The notes below the pieces were generated by a model. That model worked only from the letters and a program-made list of their open reading frames with translations, ran no database searches and was not told the DNA's origin. Source: Saitoella complicata NRRL Y-17804 (taxonomy: Eukaryota > Ascomycota > Saitoellomycetes > Saitoellales > Saitoellaceae). From it: DNA of 64,000 bases. Within the stretch, counting starts at the first letter, position 1. Each line of letters begins with the position of its first letter. Position numbers and translations under genes: made by a program. The stretch is from NCBI RefSeq assembly GCF_001661265.1, contig NW_017567000.1, positions 310,001 to 374,000 on the forward strand. Reading direction: 5' to 3'. Positions 55,589-64,000 of this stretch are shown in pieces.

Positions 55589-55774
55589 ATGTCTGGCCGT
55601 CAATCCCCCCCTCCCGAGGAGCAGGACCCTAAGCAGGGTACCCAAGCCCCCGCCTCCGGCGAGACCAAAGAGCAGCCCACTGGAAAGCAGTCCCAGTCCG
55701 GCCTTGAGGGTCTCGAGTCCAACCCTCACGAGAAGACTTCCGGCAAGCAGCCCGGTGCCAACACCGCCAAGTAA
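55589..55774 (+). CDS. small hydrophilic protein (61 aa), stress-peptide-like
   Basis: Function unknown. A 61-residue protein without introns, starting MSGRQSPPPEEQDPKQGTQA and containing GLEGLESNPHEKTSGK. It has no hydrophobic or cysteine residue clusters and is rich in Gln, Pro, Gly, Lys and Glu, so it should be disordered. I recall similar short proteins (MSGRQSPPP...LESNP) as conserved in filamentous ascomycetes, often with high stress or conidial expression; that is memory, not shown here. Codon use resembles highly expressed genes (AAG, CCC, GAG). The TATA-like promoter fits inducible expression. Confidence 0.72.
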   Translation: MSGRQSPPPEEQDPKQGTQAPASGETKEQPTGKQSQSGLEGLESNPHEKTSGKQPGANTAK

Positions 55775-56134
55775 GCAGCGAATCGAGATGAAACGGGGTG
55801 TGTGAGGATACGAAGATGAAAGGATACGATATATTACGGAAGGGAATTTACCGGAATTTCGCAACGGAGTTTTGTTTGCTTTTGCTCTAACTCAAAAGCT
55901 TAGGGCCGTGGATCGGTCATTGCTACCATATTAATACGACTGCATTGTCGCCTTGGCTTCTGTTCTCACTTCGTGCTTCAATTATCCTGGATTCGTTGTA
56001 AAGTGTCAAAAGGATTGCTAGTGTACACAGTATAGTAGAAATACATGCTCATCCCAATCTGGCGTAATGTTATCTTATGCTCTTTTGACATCGATCAACG
56101 ACGTGCAAACCCTTCTTCCAAGATCTTTATCCGA
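55775..56134. other. intergenic region
   Basis: 360 bases with the 3' ends of the small protein gene and the BTB-like gene. No feature recognised. Confidence 0.35.
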
Positions 56135-57184
56135 TCACCTCGGTCCGTACCTCGTGAACGCCTTTCCACGGCCCTTCTGCCTCCTCACAACTTCAACACC
56201 ACCAGATCCTCCACCAAATGCCAAGACAACACTCTCCTCCCATGCACCACCTTCCTGCGCAACAACCGGCTTTCGTCGCGCGACGACGTCCTTAGCGAAA
56301 TTGTACCGTGCCATCTCACCACCAACAGAAAGCGCCGGACTCTCCAAAACCTTCTTCACAATCGCGAATGGTAGGGCAGGAAGAAGCGTCTGTAGCGTGG
56401 TCGTAGGCAACGTCGTCATGGTCTCCAACAGCAATGGAAGAAGAGGCGTGGTATACGGCGGGTACGGACCCGCATATGCCAACACATCCGTCTCCGCCCC
56501 GGAAGAAGGTCCAGAACTCGTACTCGACGGCGTCCCCGGCGCAGGCTGCGACCCATCCAACGCAAACCTCAGCAACTCCGACAAAGACTCCGCATTCACC
56601 GTCGCCGTCAACGCCTTGTACGCCTCTGCCGCCAACCCAGGTAACCCGAGCAGTGCCGCAGCAGCCAATACTCCTCGAGGATCCAAGCCGTCAGGGATAC
56701 CTCGTGCTTCTGCGGTCGGGGTGTAGAGTGTCGACAATGCGAACCCTACCGTTTCTTGTGTGAGGTTTCGGTCGGCGACGGGGAGGTGGATGTGGTACGG
56801 TGGTGCGGGTTGTTGGGAGAGGAGGTGGAGGAGGAGGGGAGAGCGGGATGCGAAGAGGGAGTGGAGATGGTATGGTTTGGGGAGGGAGGAGAGGTAGAGT
56901 GTCGCATCAGTGAATGATGCGGTAAGGAAGGAATGGTAGATGAAGGAAAGGAAGTGGTCGGTTGCCTATTTGATGCTTCCGTTAGCCATGCGATCAGGCG
57001 CCAATAAGGGAAGAGAGCGAACATTAGGCTGTATACCAGGAGAAGGCACTTGAGCACCCTCACCCGTGGACATTTGCGTCACAGGTGTAATTACATCTTC
57101 CTGCGCCGAAGTCGAGGAAGTCGGAGCAGACGGCGAGTGCGTACCCGAAGCGGTGCCGTTAGCCATTGGAGTGCTGCCGTTCAT
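56135..57184 (-). CDS. BTB/POZ-like protein
   Basis: Probably a protein-interaction module; function unknown. Exons are 57023-57184 and 56135-56965 (330 residues). The 57-base intron (GTTCGC donor, GGCTAACGG branch, TAG) joins SPGIQPN to ATDHFLSFIYHSFLTASFTD in frame. The start of exon 2 reads like a BTB strand-helix pair (FTDATLYLSSLPKPYHLHSL, FASRSPLLLHLLSQ), followed by helices (DPRGVLAAAALLGLPGLAAE) as in fungal BTB proteins that lack Kelch repeats. The N terminus is Ser/Thr/Pro-rich. The C-terminal half has LLPLLLETMTTLPTTTLQTL, then FTRYGPR. The end of intron 1 also holds an in-frame stop, so read-through is excluded. Confidence 0.7.
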
Positions 57185-57520
57185 AAAGTAGATCGAAAAG
57201 GAACAAGAAAGGACAATTGATCAGGAGCAAAGGTCCGTAAGGAGCAATTGTGTTCGGTGCTCTCGAAAATGCTGGCGGTTGGGATTGGTGGCAGGAGATG
57301 AGGGCACCTTATGCACGGATGTTGTACCGATTTGCAGGTAACTGAGGAGGAAACACGGCCTTTAATCAAGATAAGTTTAATAGAAGAATGATGGTCCTTT
57401 GAACTGCTTTCAGTTATGTCTTTGTCGGGTGACGTCCTCTTGCAGGAGCACGACTACGTTACCGTACACGTACGAACTTCGCTTACCCCAGCCGAACGAC
57501 GATCCCTCAATCAATCCAAC
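57185..57520. other. divergent intergenic region BTB-like / HUB1
   Basis: 336 bases. An open frame runs from 57416 into HUB1, but the added N terminus has no counterpart in the family. Confidence 0.4.
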
Positions 57521-57526
57521 ATGTCC

Positions 57527-57852
57527 ATGATTGAAGTGCTTTGGTATGCCTATCCCTTCAAACAACGTGCAACTTCCATTAACGATTCACCAGCAATGAC
57601 CGACTTGGAAAGAAGATCAGAGTCAAGTGCATGCCAGACGACACAATCGGCGACCTCAAGAAGTTGATCGCTGCTCAGACTGGTACCAACTACCAAAAGA
57701 TTGTTTTGAAGAAGTGGTATACCGTGTTTAAGGATCATATCACCCTGGCAGATTACGAGATTCATAATGGCCAGTCGTTGGAGCTGTATTACGTATGTAA
57801 CGTTCTTCGTCTGCGTTGTAAAGCTGGCTGGCTAATAGAATTGCAGAGCTGA
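57527..57852 (+). CDS. HUB1: ubiquitin-like modifier Hub1/UBL5
   Basis: Binds Snu66 and tunes splice-site choice in the nucleus without conjugation. Exons are 57527-57543, 57594-57792 and 57847-57852 (73 residues). Intron 1 joins MIEVLC to [16 protein letters not shown]. The core is near identical to the family: [47 protein letters not shown]. The last coding exon is only Ser plus stop, so the protein ends YYS, the double Tyr in place of a ubiquitin Gly-Gly. An ATG six bases earlier (57521) would add Met-Ser. Intron 2 (54 bases) has a GGCTAAT branch. Confidence 0.94.
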
Positions 57853-58444
57853 GGAAAATGCGAGAGTTGCCTTGAAGCACAGAAGAGTCATGGATGGAGA
57901 TGCACGGATGTCCGGGCCGCGTGCGGATCAAAAGACATGATGGGGACGGATTACGGCAAGAGCGAAGATCATTGTACGACACGAGAAGTCGCAGACAACA
58001 CCATCAGTTGCAGTTGCAATACTCAACCGAAAACACCACCATACCGTACCATCAAGAACCCTACAATACTTCTAATACCAAAAGATGAAAGTTAAGTCCA
58101 TTGACAAACACATCCCATAGCTAAATGACATGTGATAAAACGCAATAGAGCGCAAAAGAAACTCCCGCTCGAATTGAATAATCCATAATACACCCCATTC
58201 CAATCCCAAGAAAACCATTTGAATGCAATGCACCAAGTTTGCCAAATCACCAAAAAGTGCACCCTTTGCCGTGCCGTTAGTTTGCCGTGCTCTGTGCTTC
58301 TCAAATAAGTGCAATCCCGATGACCATGACCAGAAAAACCGTGGTACCATGCGAAAAACCGTATAAAGCCCATAGCATGACCCGACTGCCTCCATGATGC
58401 CATTCCCTACTATCATGTCATCTCATCTCGTTCATTCATCTTCA
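57853..58444. other. intergenic region HUB1 / homeodomain gene
   Basis: 592 bases between convergent genes, mostly the probable 3' UTR of the homeodomain gene. An open frame of about 114 codons on the minus strand here shows no recognisable motif and is not called. Confidence 0.4.
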
Positions 58445-59920
58445 TCAATGATGCAAAGGCGGCTCATCCCCCTTCGGCTTTCTCATCTCAAAAACCCGCT
58501 GTCCACCCGTATCCAACACCCCACCACCAGCCGCACCCCCCCCGGTACTCTCCCCACCCTGTCCAGCCCCGCCCCCACCCCCACCCTGCGCAGACGACGC
58601 CGTAGCCGGCTGCAAGATCCTCCTGCGCGCATTGATAAACCAATTACTAATCTGATTCAAACTCAACCCCGTTCGTTCCGCCAACATCACTTTCTCTTCT
58701 TCGGTAGGGTAGGGGTGTCGGGTGTGGTCGTTGAGCCAAGTTTTGAGAATGTGGGTGACGTGTTTTGGGAGATTTCCGCGACGGCGCTTGGAGGTTGATG
58801 GGTGTCCGTGCGTATCGTATGGCGTGGGTTGACTGAAGGGGTCAGCAACCGAGTAGTGCAGACCCGGGTTCGGTGCGGGTGCGGTGGTCGTGTAGGGTGG
58901 TTGTTGGTGTTGAGGGTATTGGTATGCCATATTTGGGCTTGACCGAGATCCGGAATGTGTGCGAGGGTATGATGAGAGATAGGACGGTTGTTCATAGCTT
59001 GAGCTCATTTGGACTGATTGGGACGGGTAGGGTGCATATGCGTTTGAGGCACCTGACACTGATCCACGAGGTAGCAACGAAGGAAGCGTATCCGACCGCA
59101 TTGACTCGGAAGGATATCTCATGGTCGACTGCCCAGAGATCGATTGTTGTCGAGACGGGTAGTACTGTGGAGCCGGGCCTGGAGCCGGCGCCGACGGTGG
59201 TGGGAATTGCTCATACCCCAAGGGTGTGGGCGGCTGCCCGGTTTGATAGCCCGAGGACGAGGTGAGGTACTCCGACGTCGATGACGGCGTCGTCGAGGAA
59301 TGCCATTCCGTCCTCTGCCCATACGACCCCGGTCTCTGTCCCAAGTCCATCGAACTCTGCCGAGGTGTTTCTTGCCGATGAGGAGGAGTGTCCATGGCAG
59401 CCGCCGGGGCCGCAGGATGAGGCTCTATTATCCTCCCTATTGGCGGCAAATTCGTCGATGGCATTGGTATTTGCATTGTCGTTCCACGGGGACTCGTTCT
59501 CAGCGATGTGGCCGAGGAGACTGATATGGCAGACTCCTGTCCCGGTGATTCGGGACTGATTTGGCGTGGGGGAATAGCGAGGTATGATCCTTCGTCACTC
59601 CCATAGCTCCTTGCTGATTCAACGCTATATGCTGGTTCGAATGATGATGGGCGACTTCCGCCAACGGGTCCGCTGATGGAATGATGCCGTGGTATTGGTA
59701 ATGGTAATGGATTTGCGTTGGTATTTGGTGTTTGGGTGGGTTGTCCTTGCGGTGGAAGCATGCGAAACTCGGGAAAGGTCTGCCCCAAATCATCAGCATG
59801 TATCCCGAGAAAAACGGATGAAGAAGATCTCACCTCGGCGAAAGAGGGTAGCCGGCGCCGCTCCGTTTCTATTGCGCTGGACGACGTAGAGTCGCGCGAC
59901 CCTGATCTGCTATCGGACAT
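58445..59920 (-). CDS. TALE-class homeodomain transcription factor
   Basis: DNA-binding regulator in the nucleus, related to Cup9/Tos8 and other fungal TALE factors. One frame of 491 residues from MSDSRSGSRDSTSS. A 54-base intron with good sites (GTGAGA donor, TGCTGAT, GGCAG) may lie at 59780-59833; its removal keeps frame and joins LPSFAE to TFPEFRMLPP. Residues 80-370 are Ser/Pro/Tyr/Gln-rich and disordered. The homeodomain is near the C terminus: RRRGNLPKHVTHILKTWLND, HTRHPYPTEEEKVMLAERTG, LSLNQISNWFINARRRI. The three-residue loop extension (Pro-Tyr-Pro) and Asn-51 of WFxNxRRR are present. A Gly/Ala run and KPKGDEPPLHH close the protein. Unlike neighbours, it has a very long upstream non-coding region. 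Confidence 0.92.
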   Translation of the reverse strand: MSDSRSGSRDSTSSSAIETERRRLPSFAEVRSSSSVFLGIHADDLGQTFPEFRMLPPQGQPTQTPNTNANPLPLPIPRHHSISGPVGGSRPSSFEPAYSVESARSYGSDEGSYLAIPPRQISPESPGQESAISVSSATSLRTSPRGTTMQIPMPSTNLPPIGRIIEPHPAAPAAAMDTPPHRQETPRQSSMDLGQRPGSYGQRTEWHSSTTPSSTSEYLTSSSGYQTGQPPTPLGYEQFPPPSAPAPGPAPQYYPSRQQSISGQSTMRYPSESMRSDTLPSLLPRGSVSGASNAYAPYPSQSVQMSSSYEQPSYLSSYPRTHSGSRSSPNMAYQYPQHQQPPYTTTAPAPNPGLHYSVADPFSQPTPYDTHGHPSTSKRRRGNLPKHVTHILKTWLNDHTRHPYPTEEEKVMLAERTGLSLNQISNWFINARRRILQPATASSAQGGGGGGAGQGGESTGGGAAGGGVLDTGGQRVFEMRKPKGDEPPLHH

Positions 59921-61542
59921 TTGGCGAAGAAGTGTGTGACCGTGGGTTCGCGCCGTCAACAAGGCATACGAAAGGCGAACCCCGAGTGGTTGCGACCGAA
60001 AGAGGCGATGGACTGTCTCCCAAACTGTAGGAAGGAAAACCTCCGACGTTGCGAGCTGACGAGGATGCTCAACGTGATCTGGGGTGTATGCTACTGCAAC
60101 AACAGTTGTTATAAAACGACCCCGAGGCCTCTAACAGGACCCTTCCGCCTTTTGACGTGCAATTGACAAGACTAACAGCGGTATCCTTACGCCACGTTTA
60201 TTAAGGCGAGCGATGCCGAGGGTGAAACGGCCAGAAGGCGGGGCTGAGTCCAGGCGTGAATCGGGCTCTGCCGTTCTGTATGACGTCGTGTAGCTCGCCG
60301 CAGTTGCTTCCGTTTCTTTCGGTGTAGTCTTAAGAGCGAGCACTGGTGGGCTGACACGAGTACGATCACGGCCACGGGTAGCTTAAGTACAGCGACGGAC
60401 ACGAACTTCCATCACCCAACGTACCCCGTTCGCTGCAGGCCTGCGGGGCGGCCGTTGGTTTCGGTGGCGAAAACGGCATGGCACACGATGATGGCCTGCA
60501 GCTGGGTTCACTCACGTACGACGTCAGGACCCTGTTTGCAGCGGAGGTTCTAGAAGCGTACGCCACAACCATGACCGCTTTTGCTTTGTCTACATACGTC
60601 ATTGGCTGACTCATGCCTCGTACACGGTCGACACGGTCGACACGGTCGACACGGTCGACACGGTCGCACACGGTGATCATGACTTTTTGCTCGCGGCGCG
60701 CTCAGGCAGCCTGACGTGGCCACGTGGACCGTTCGGGCGAATCGACTGCTCTGGATCGCGAAAGAGGATTCCCGGTATTATGCGATCCCCGGCAACCTTA
60801 AACCTCGCTGCTTCACCCACTCTCTCCCGCGCCAATCGACCAGAACTGATCTTCCTCGGTAATCCTGCCGACGTCTCGACTGTGACACAAATGACGGTCT
60901 TCCGTAGTCCACGAATTGACAAGCAAGTTACGATTCCATCATGATCATGATCATCGTTTCTTTCACTTTCACAACGCACGTCAATTGTCAAAGTGAAATA
61001 TCTCCGAGATGTCAAAAGTCTAGACCCTGGCAAATTGAGAACGTGGTACGTTGAAGGGAGGGACTTGGCGCTGGCAACATGGAACGCGTGCGTGTCCGAG
61101 ACAAATTGGACATAGAGATCATCAAACTCGTCGACGTGGCCTCAAGAAATTCGTATTGAAACGGAATGTCGATGCGGATGCAATTTGGTTATGACGTTCG
61201 GATCACTCGGATCTAGTTTTTTTTTTACTTTTTTCTTCTTTTTGACGGCTGCCAGCTGCTTGCTGTGTGAGCTTGACGCTTGGTGAAGCTAGGGAAGGGA
61301 GAGCTATGAAATGGGAGGGGGGGATACCAATCGGGGCGCTGCTGCGGGTACCCTTCCCCAGCTGGGACGGGATATGACGGCGGTCGGGAAAACAGTTACG
61401 CATCGTACGTAGATTTCCAAGGGTAACGGGTGATCGCTGCATCGGAGAGTTGCACTCGCTTGTAATTCGCCTAAGCCTATCACGCCCGTCATTCCCATGA
61501 ACTGTGTCCGCTCCTAGATTATCAACGTCGTACGGCGCTCGA
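59921..61542. other. long upstream region of the homeodomain gene
   Basis: 1.6 kb with no supported gene: the largest non-coding interval in the window. It holds a 9-bp tandem array (60622-60666), an ATGATC palindromic run (60941-60957), a T-rich tract (61216-61243) and several short upstream open frames. It probably serves as promoter and long leader of the homeodomain gene and includes the 3' end of DBP9. Confidence 0.5.
60622..60666. repeat. tandem array of 9-bp unit ACACGGTCG x5
   Basis: Five perfect copies of ACACGGTCG in head-to-tail order, then a diverged sixth (ACACGGTG at 60668-60675). Each junction makes a GTCGAC palindrome. Confidence 0.9.
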
Positions 61543-63303
61543 TTAACGCTTTCCCTTCCCCTTGAACGTCTTCAACGGATCCGCCTTCTTCCCCTTCCCC
61601 TTCGCCCTATTAATCGCCCTGTTCTTCCTAATCCTATTCTCCCCAACCTTCCCAAACCCAACAAATCCCACATTCCTCTTCTCCATAACCCCCTCCCCTC
61701 CCGCCTTCGGCATCAAATACTCCGGCACGTGCTTGAGATGCGGCTGTACCCGATTGGGATGTAACTCGAGGTCATGACGGAGGTGTTGGAGATCTTGGGG
61801 GTTTTCTTCGAAATGGCGTTTGAGTTTTTCGGAGGTGAGGATTTCTTGTCGGAGTTCTTTTGCGCGGGCGGTGTGGATCGCTGCGCGGGTTACGGCACGG
61901 AGGGCGTCTTCCATGCGGTACCGGAAGGCATCGACTTGGGACATGTCGAACGCGTAGGGTTTAATCGATGTCCCGCGCTTCTCCTGCTCTTTCTCGATAC
62001 GTGTCAAGACTTTCTCGTCGCGTTTGGCGGTGAGGCAAGTTGTTGCTTTGTGTTTGCCGTATTGGTCGAGGGGGACGACGAAGGAGAGTGCCATTCCGCT
62101 CTTTCCGGCACGGGCTGTACGGCCGATACGGTGGATGTAGGAGGAGACGGTGGTGGGGAGGTCAAAGTTGAGGACGCAGGAGACGTTTTGGAAGTCAACA
62201 CCGCGGGAGACGCCATATTCTTTATCTTGCTTTGCGCCGGAGCGCTTGCGCTTCTTACTTGGTCGTTCGCTGTTGTCTTCGTGTTTAACGGCGGCTTCGT
62301 CGTCGGATGAGTCGCCGGCGTGGACGTTGAGATCGGCTTCGTCGGTTGCGATGATGATGTCGTAGACGTCCTTGTTGAATTCCTCCACGATGTGGAGACG
62401 GGAGTTGACGGGGAGCTCTGCGTTCAAGACACACGACCTGATGCCAAACTGCTCCAGGAAGAGCTTGACTCTGTAGCCGCGATCAATGTCGTTGACAAAG
62501 ACGATCGTTTTGCCTTTGACGAGACGTAGCTTGAAAATTACGTAGACCAACAAGAACTTCTCTTCCTCGCCGCACTTGACTTGGTACTGCAATAACTGAC
62601 TCTCACTGTCTGCGTCGCCTTCTTCGAGACGGAGGATGGCGGGTTTGCGCATACCCCAGTTCTTGATCGACTCGACTTCCTTGGTGAGGGTTGCTGACAT
62701 GAGGAACGTCTGCACACCCTTCGGGCACCCCTTCACCACCGCCTTCAAATCCTCCTCGTGTCCGTACTCCATCAATAGATCCGCCTCATCAATGACAAGG
62801 TATGTCAAACTCGGTCTTAGCGACAAAGATCCAGAGTTAATATGCGCCAACGCTCTCGACGGCGTAGACACCACAATCTCAGGCAAAGACGCCAAAAGCG
62901 GCTTCTGTACCGCCTCAGAAAGCGGCGTAGCGACATTCACGCATCGACACACTTTCGCAGAGTACAACGTCAACTGCTCAATCGATTTCGTAACCTGCTC
63001 CGCCAACTCCCTCGTAGGAACAAGGATCAGAGCCTGCGTGCCCTTCTCTGTCGGATTCGCCGTCTTACGGGCAAGAACACCCTGGATAATCGGAATCAGG
63101 TACGCCACAGTCTTTCCACTTCCGGTCTTGGCTCGTGCGAGGATATCTTTTCCTTCGAGTGCTAATGGGATTGCTTTGGCTTGTACGAGGGTAGGGTTGC
63201 TGTAATCCAGACGGGCAATTGCACGCTGGAGACGAGGGTCGAGGTTGAAGGAGGTGAAAGTAACATCCTGGTCGACGAGGGAGGGATCAGGACTGTCGGA
63301 CAT
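61543..63303 (-). CDS. DBP9: ATP-dependent DEAD-box RNA helicase Dbp9
   Basis: Nucleolar helicase for 27S pre-rRNA processing in 60S subunit synthesis. A single exon of 586 residues. Motifs in order: Q motif near [20 protein letters not shown], Walker [18 protein letters not shown] (Ia), DEAD (II), SAT (III), [20 protein letters not shown] (IV), IIATDEAD (V) and [10 protein letters not shown] (VI). The acidic/basic insert after motif V ([14 protein letters not shown]...SKKRKRSG) and the C-terminal [20 protein letters not shown] are specific to Dbp9. The Lys/Gly-rich tail ends KTFKGKGKR. Confidence 0.96.
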   Translation of the reverse strand: MSDSPDPSLVDQDVTFTSFNLDPRLQRAIARLDYSNPTLVQAKAIPLALEGKDILARAKTGSGKTVAYLIPIIQGVLARKTANPTEKGTQALILVPTRELAEQVTKSIEQLTLYSAKVCRCVNVATPLSEAVQKPLLASLPEIVVSTPSRALAHINSGSLSLRPSLTYLVIDEADLLMEYGHEEDLKAVVKGCPKGVQTFLMSATLTKEVESIKNWGMRKPAILRLEEGDADSESQLLQYQVKCGEEEKFLLVYVIFKLRLVKGKTIVFVNDIDRGYRVKLFLEQFGIRSCVLNAELPVNSRLHIVEEFNKDVYDIIIATDEADLNVHAGDSSDDEAAVKHEDNSERPSKKRKRSGAKQDKEYGVSRGVDFQNVSCVLNFDLPTTVSSYIHRIGRTARAGKSGMALSFVVPLDQYGKHKATTCLTAKRDEKVLTRIEKEQEKRGTSIKPYAFDMSQVDAFRYRMEDALRAVTRAAIHTARAKELRQEILTSEKLKRHFEENPQDLQHLRHDLELHPNRVQPHLKHVPEYLMPKAGGEGVMEKRNVGFVGFGKVGENRIRKNRAINRAKGKGKKADPLKTFKGKGKR

Positions 63304-63787
63304 ATTGCGGGATCGAGAACGGGACTTGTGTTTTTTCTGCTGGCGTTCAATGGTGGTCGCGCTTATCGTCTAGATTTTTGCATCGTCACGTGAAGATACG
63401 GGAAGCATGCAGTAGCCTCGGTTCATATTGGGAAAAAGTTGAGATAGCAGTTCCACCAATTTCTACGAGCGACAGCATATACCCAGAGCAGACGTTGTCA
63501 GCATTCATTCCGTCGGCTTATAGACTTTACACCTCGCAATCGCTAGAGCTTCAGCTATATACGCAGGCCAACTGTCAGAACCGGAGTATTCGCCTCCTTG
63601 ACATCGACATTCTTTCCTTTCCTTTCAAACCTGCAGCGCAGTACGAATTCGAATTTGAGAACACTTGCAAAGCATTCTGAACAGTTCAGCATTGCGAAAC
63701 ACCAGCATACACGAATTCGCAAGCATCAGCATATATACCCGCTAGATACAAGCATCTGTGTCATTTACGCCGAATAGTTATCTACAC
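63304..63787. other. divergent intergenic region DBP9 / right-edge gene
   Basis: 484 bases between start codons. A 100-codon open frame at 63378 begins without ATG and shows no family, so it is not called. Confidence 0.4.
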
Positions 63788-64000
63788 ATGAGGAGTTTTC
63801 TTCAAAGCACACGACATGCAATCAAAAGGGCGTCGCACGTACCAGCGCCGCTGACGGCAGGTGGTGTTTTGATCATTCAGACCGCTGCGTTCACGTCTAC
63901 GCCGAGGCCGGCGTGGAGGAAGCCCAAGGGCCTTGCTGCCAACAACAAAAAGCCGCCTCCACCGAAGCCTAAGGTCACCAAGGCCACCAAGGTCCCCCTC
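63788..64000 (+). CDS. N terminus of a probable mitochondrial protein (partial, runs off the window)
   Basis: 71 codons are open to the window end. It begins MRSFLQSTRHAIKRASHVPA, an Arg/Ser-rich amphipathic presequence, then a hydrophobic stretch (GGVLIIQTAAFTSTPRPAW) with a likely cleavage near AFTST. After that comes a Lys/Pro-rich segment (KKPPPPKPKVTKATKVP). Fungal mitochondrial ribosomal proteins, for example uL1m, often start this way, but the folded part lies outside the window, so the identity is open. Confidence 0.55.
   Translation, partial: MRSFLQSTRHAIKRASHVPAPLTAGGVLIIQTAAFTSTPRPAWRKPKGLAANNKKPPPPKPKVTKATKVPL

Noticed and set aside
57416-57526. N-terminal extension of HUB1
   Set aside because: Hub1 proteins start MIEV; the upstream residues lack homology and are probably 5' UTR.
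58072-58416. 114-codon minus-strand frame downstream of the homeodomain gene
   Set aside because: Trp/Phe-rich chance frame in a 3' UTR; no motif.
60941-60957. ATGATC repeat palindrome
   Set aside because: Only about two and a half units; too short to support a function on its own.
60677-61033. 118-codon minus-strand frame in the homeodomain upstream region
   Set aside because: No recognisable domain, competing frames on both strands; kept only as part of the non-coding interval.
63378-63680. 100-codon frame in the DBP9 divergent promoter
   Set aside because: Starts at TTG, no motif, and lies in the expected promoter region.

Overview
The window is nuclear DNA of an ascomycete fungus. Nearly every gene is a fungal housekeeping gene. 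Introns are short (about 48-65 bases) with GTRNGY donors, internal CTAAC/CTGAC-like branch sites and YAG acceptors. Genes sit about 1.4 kb apart on both strands. Genes lost in budding yeast are present (MutY, Hub1 with introns, a Vip1-type RRM protein, a TALE homeodomain protein), and several proteins look Pezizomycotina- or Taphrinomycotina-like. I infer a compact, intron-rich ascomycete, possibly early diverging, but the exact lineage cannot be read from this. I saw no transposon, LTR element, tRNA, rRNA or CRISPR.

Layout, left to right. 1-9.7 kb: 5' end of a mitochondrial MDL-type ABC transporter (cut by the left edge), CDC37, SYF2, an F-box/cysteine-rich protein, a PEX30-type peroxin, a DUF2458 protein, mitoribosomal mL50, calmodulin. 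9.7-16.3 kb: the SNARE TLG2, a COQ11-like dehydrogenase, DAHP synthase, a small secreted/membrane cysteine-rich protein, an aldo-keto reductase, a coiled-coil protein. 16.8-27.7 kb: CDC27 (APC/C), MutY glycosylase, an ATS1-like RCC1-repeat protein, a ten-exon amino-acid/GABA permease, cytochrome c heme lyase, a small zinc-knuckle-like protein, ketopantoate reductase. 27.9-41.7 kb: RCC1 (Ran GEF) with a histone-H1-like tail, a UFD1/zinc-finger protein, BOS1, YRA1/MLO3, a four-span membrane protein, a PAC2-like proteasome chaperone, enoyl-CoA hydratase, SLC1-type acyltransferase, an RMA1-type RING E3, CBC2. 41.8-52 kb: NUP82, eIF4G, a universal-stress-domain protein, VIP1. 52.3-55.8 kb: a PRISE-type reductase and a cyclase-family hydrolase sharing a TATA-bearing divergent promoter, then a 61-residue hydrophilic peptide gene. 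56-64 kb: a BTB-like protein, HUB1, a TALE homeodomain factor with a long upstream region holding a 9-bp tandem array, DBP9, and the start of a probable mitochondrial protein cut by the right edge.

Many genes serve shared core processes rather than one pathway: mRNA maturation and export (SYF2, HUB1, CBC2, YRA1, NUP82, RCC1), translation (eIF4G, mL50, DBP9), protein quality control (CDC37, UFD1-like, PAC2-like, RMA1-like, CDC27) and vesicle traffic (TLG2, BOS1). The region 52.3-55.8 kb stands out as accessory or inducible. The most informative structural features are very small exons (7, 11, 6 and 7 bases) and several introns with lengths divisible by three, which make naive ORF reading misleading. 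I found no convincing new multi-gene system. All splice models are from reading the sequence and have no transcript support.
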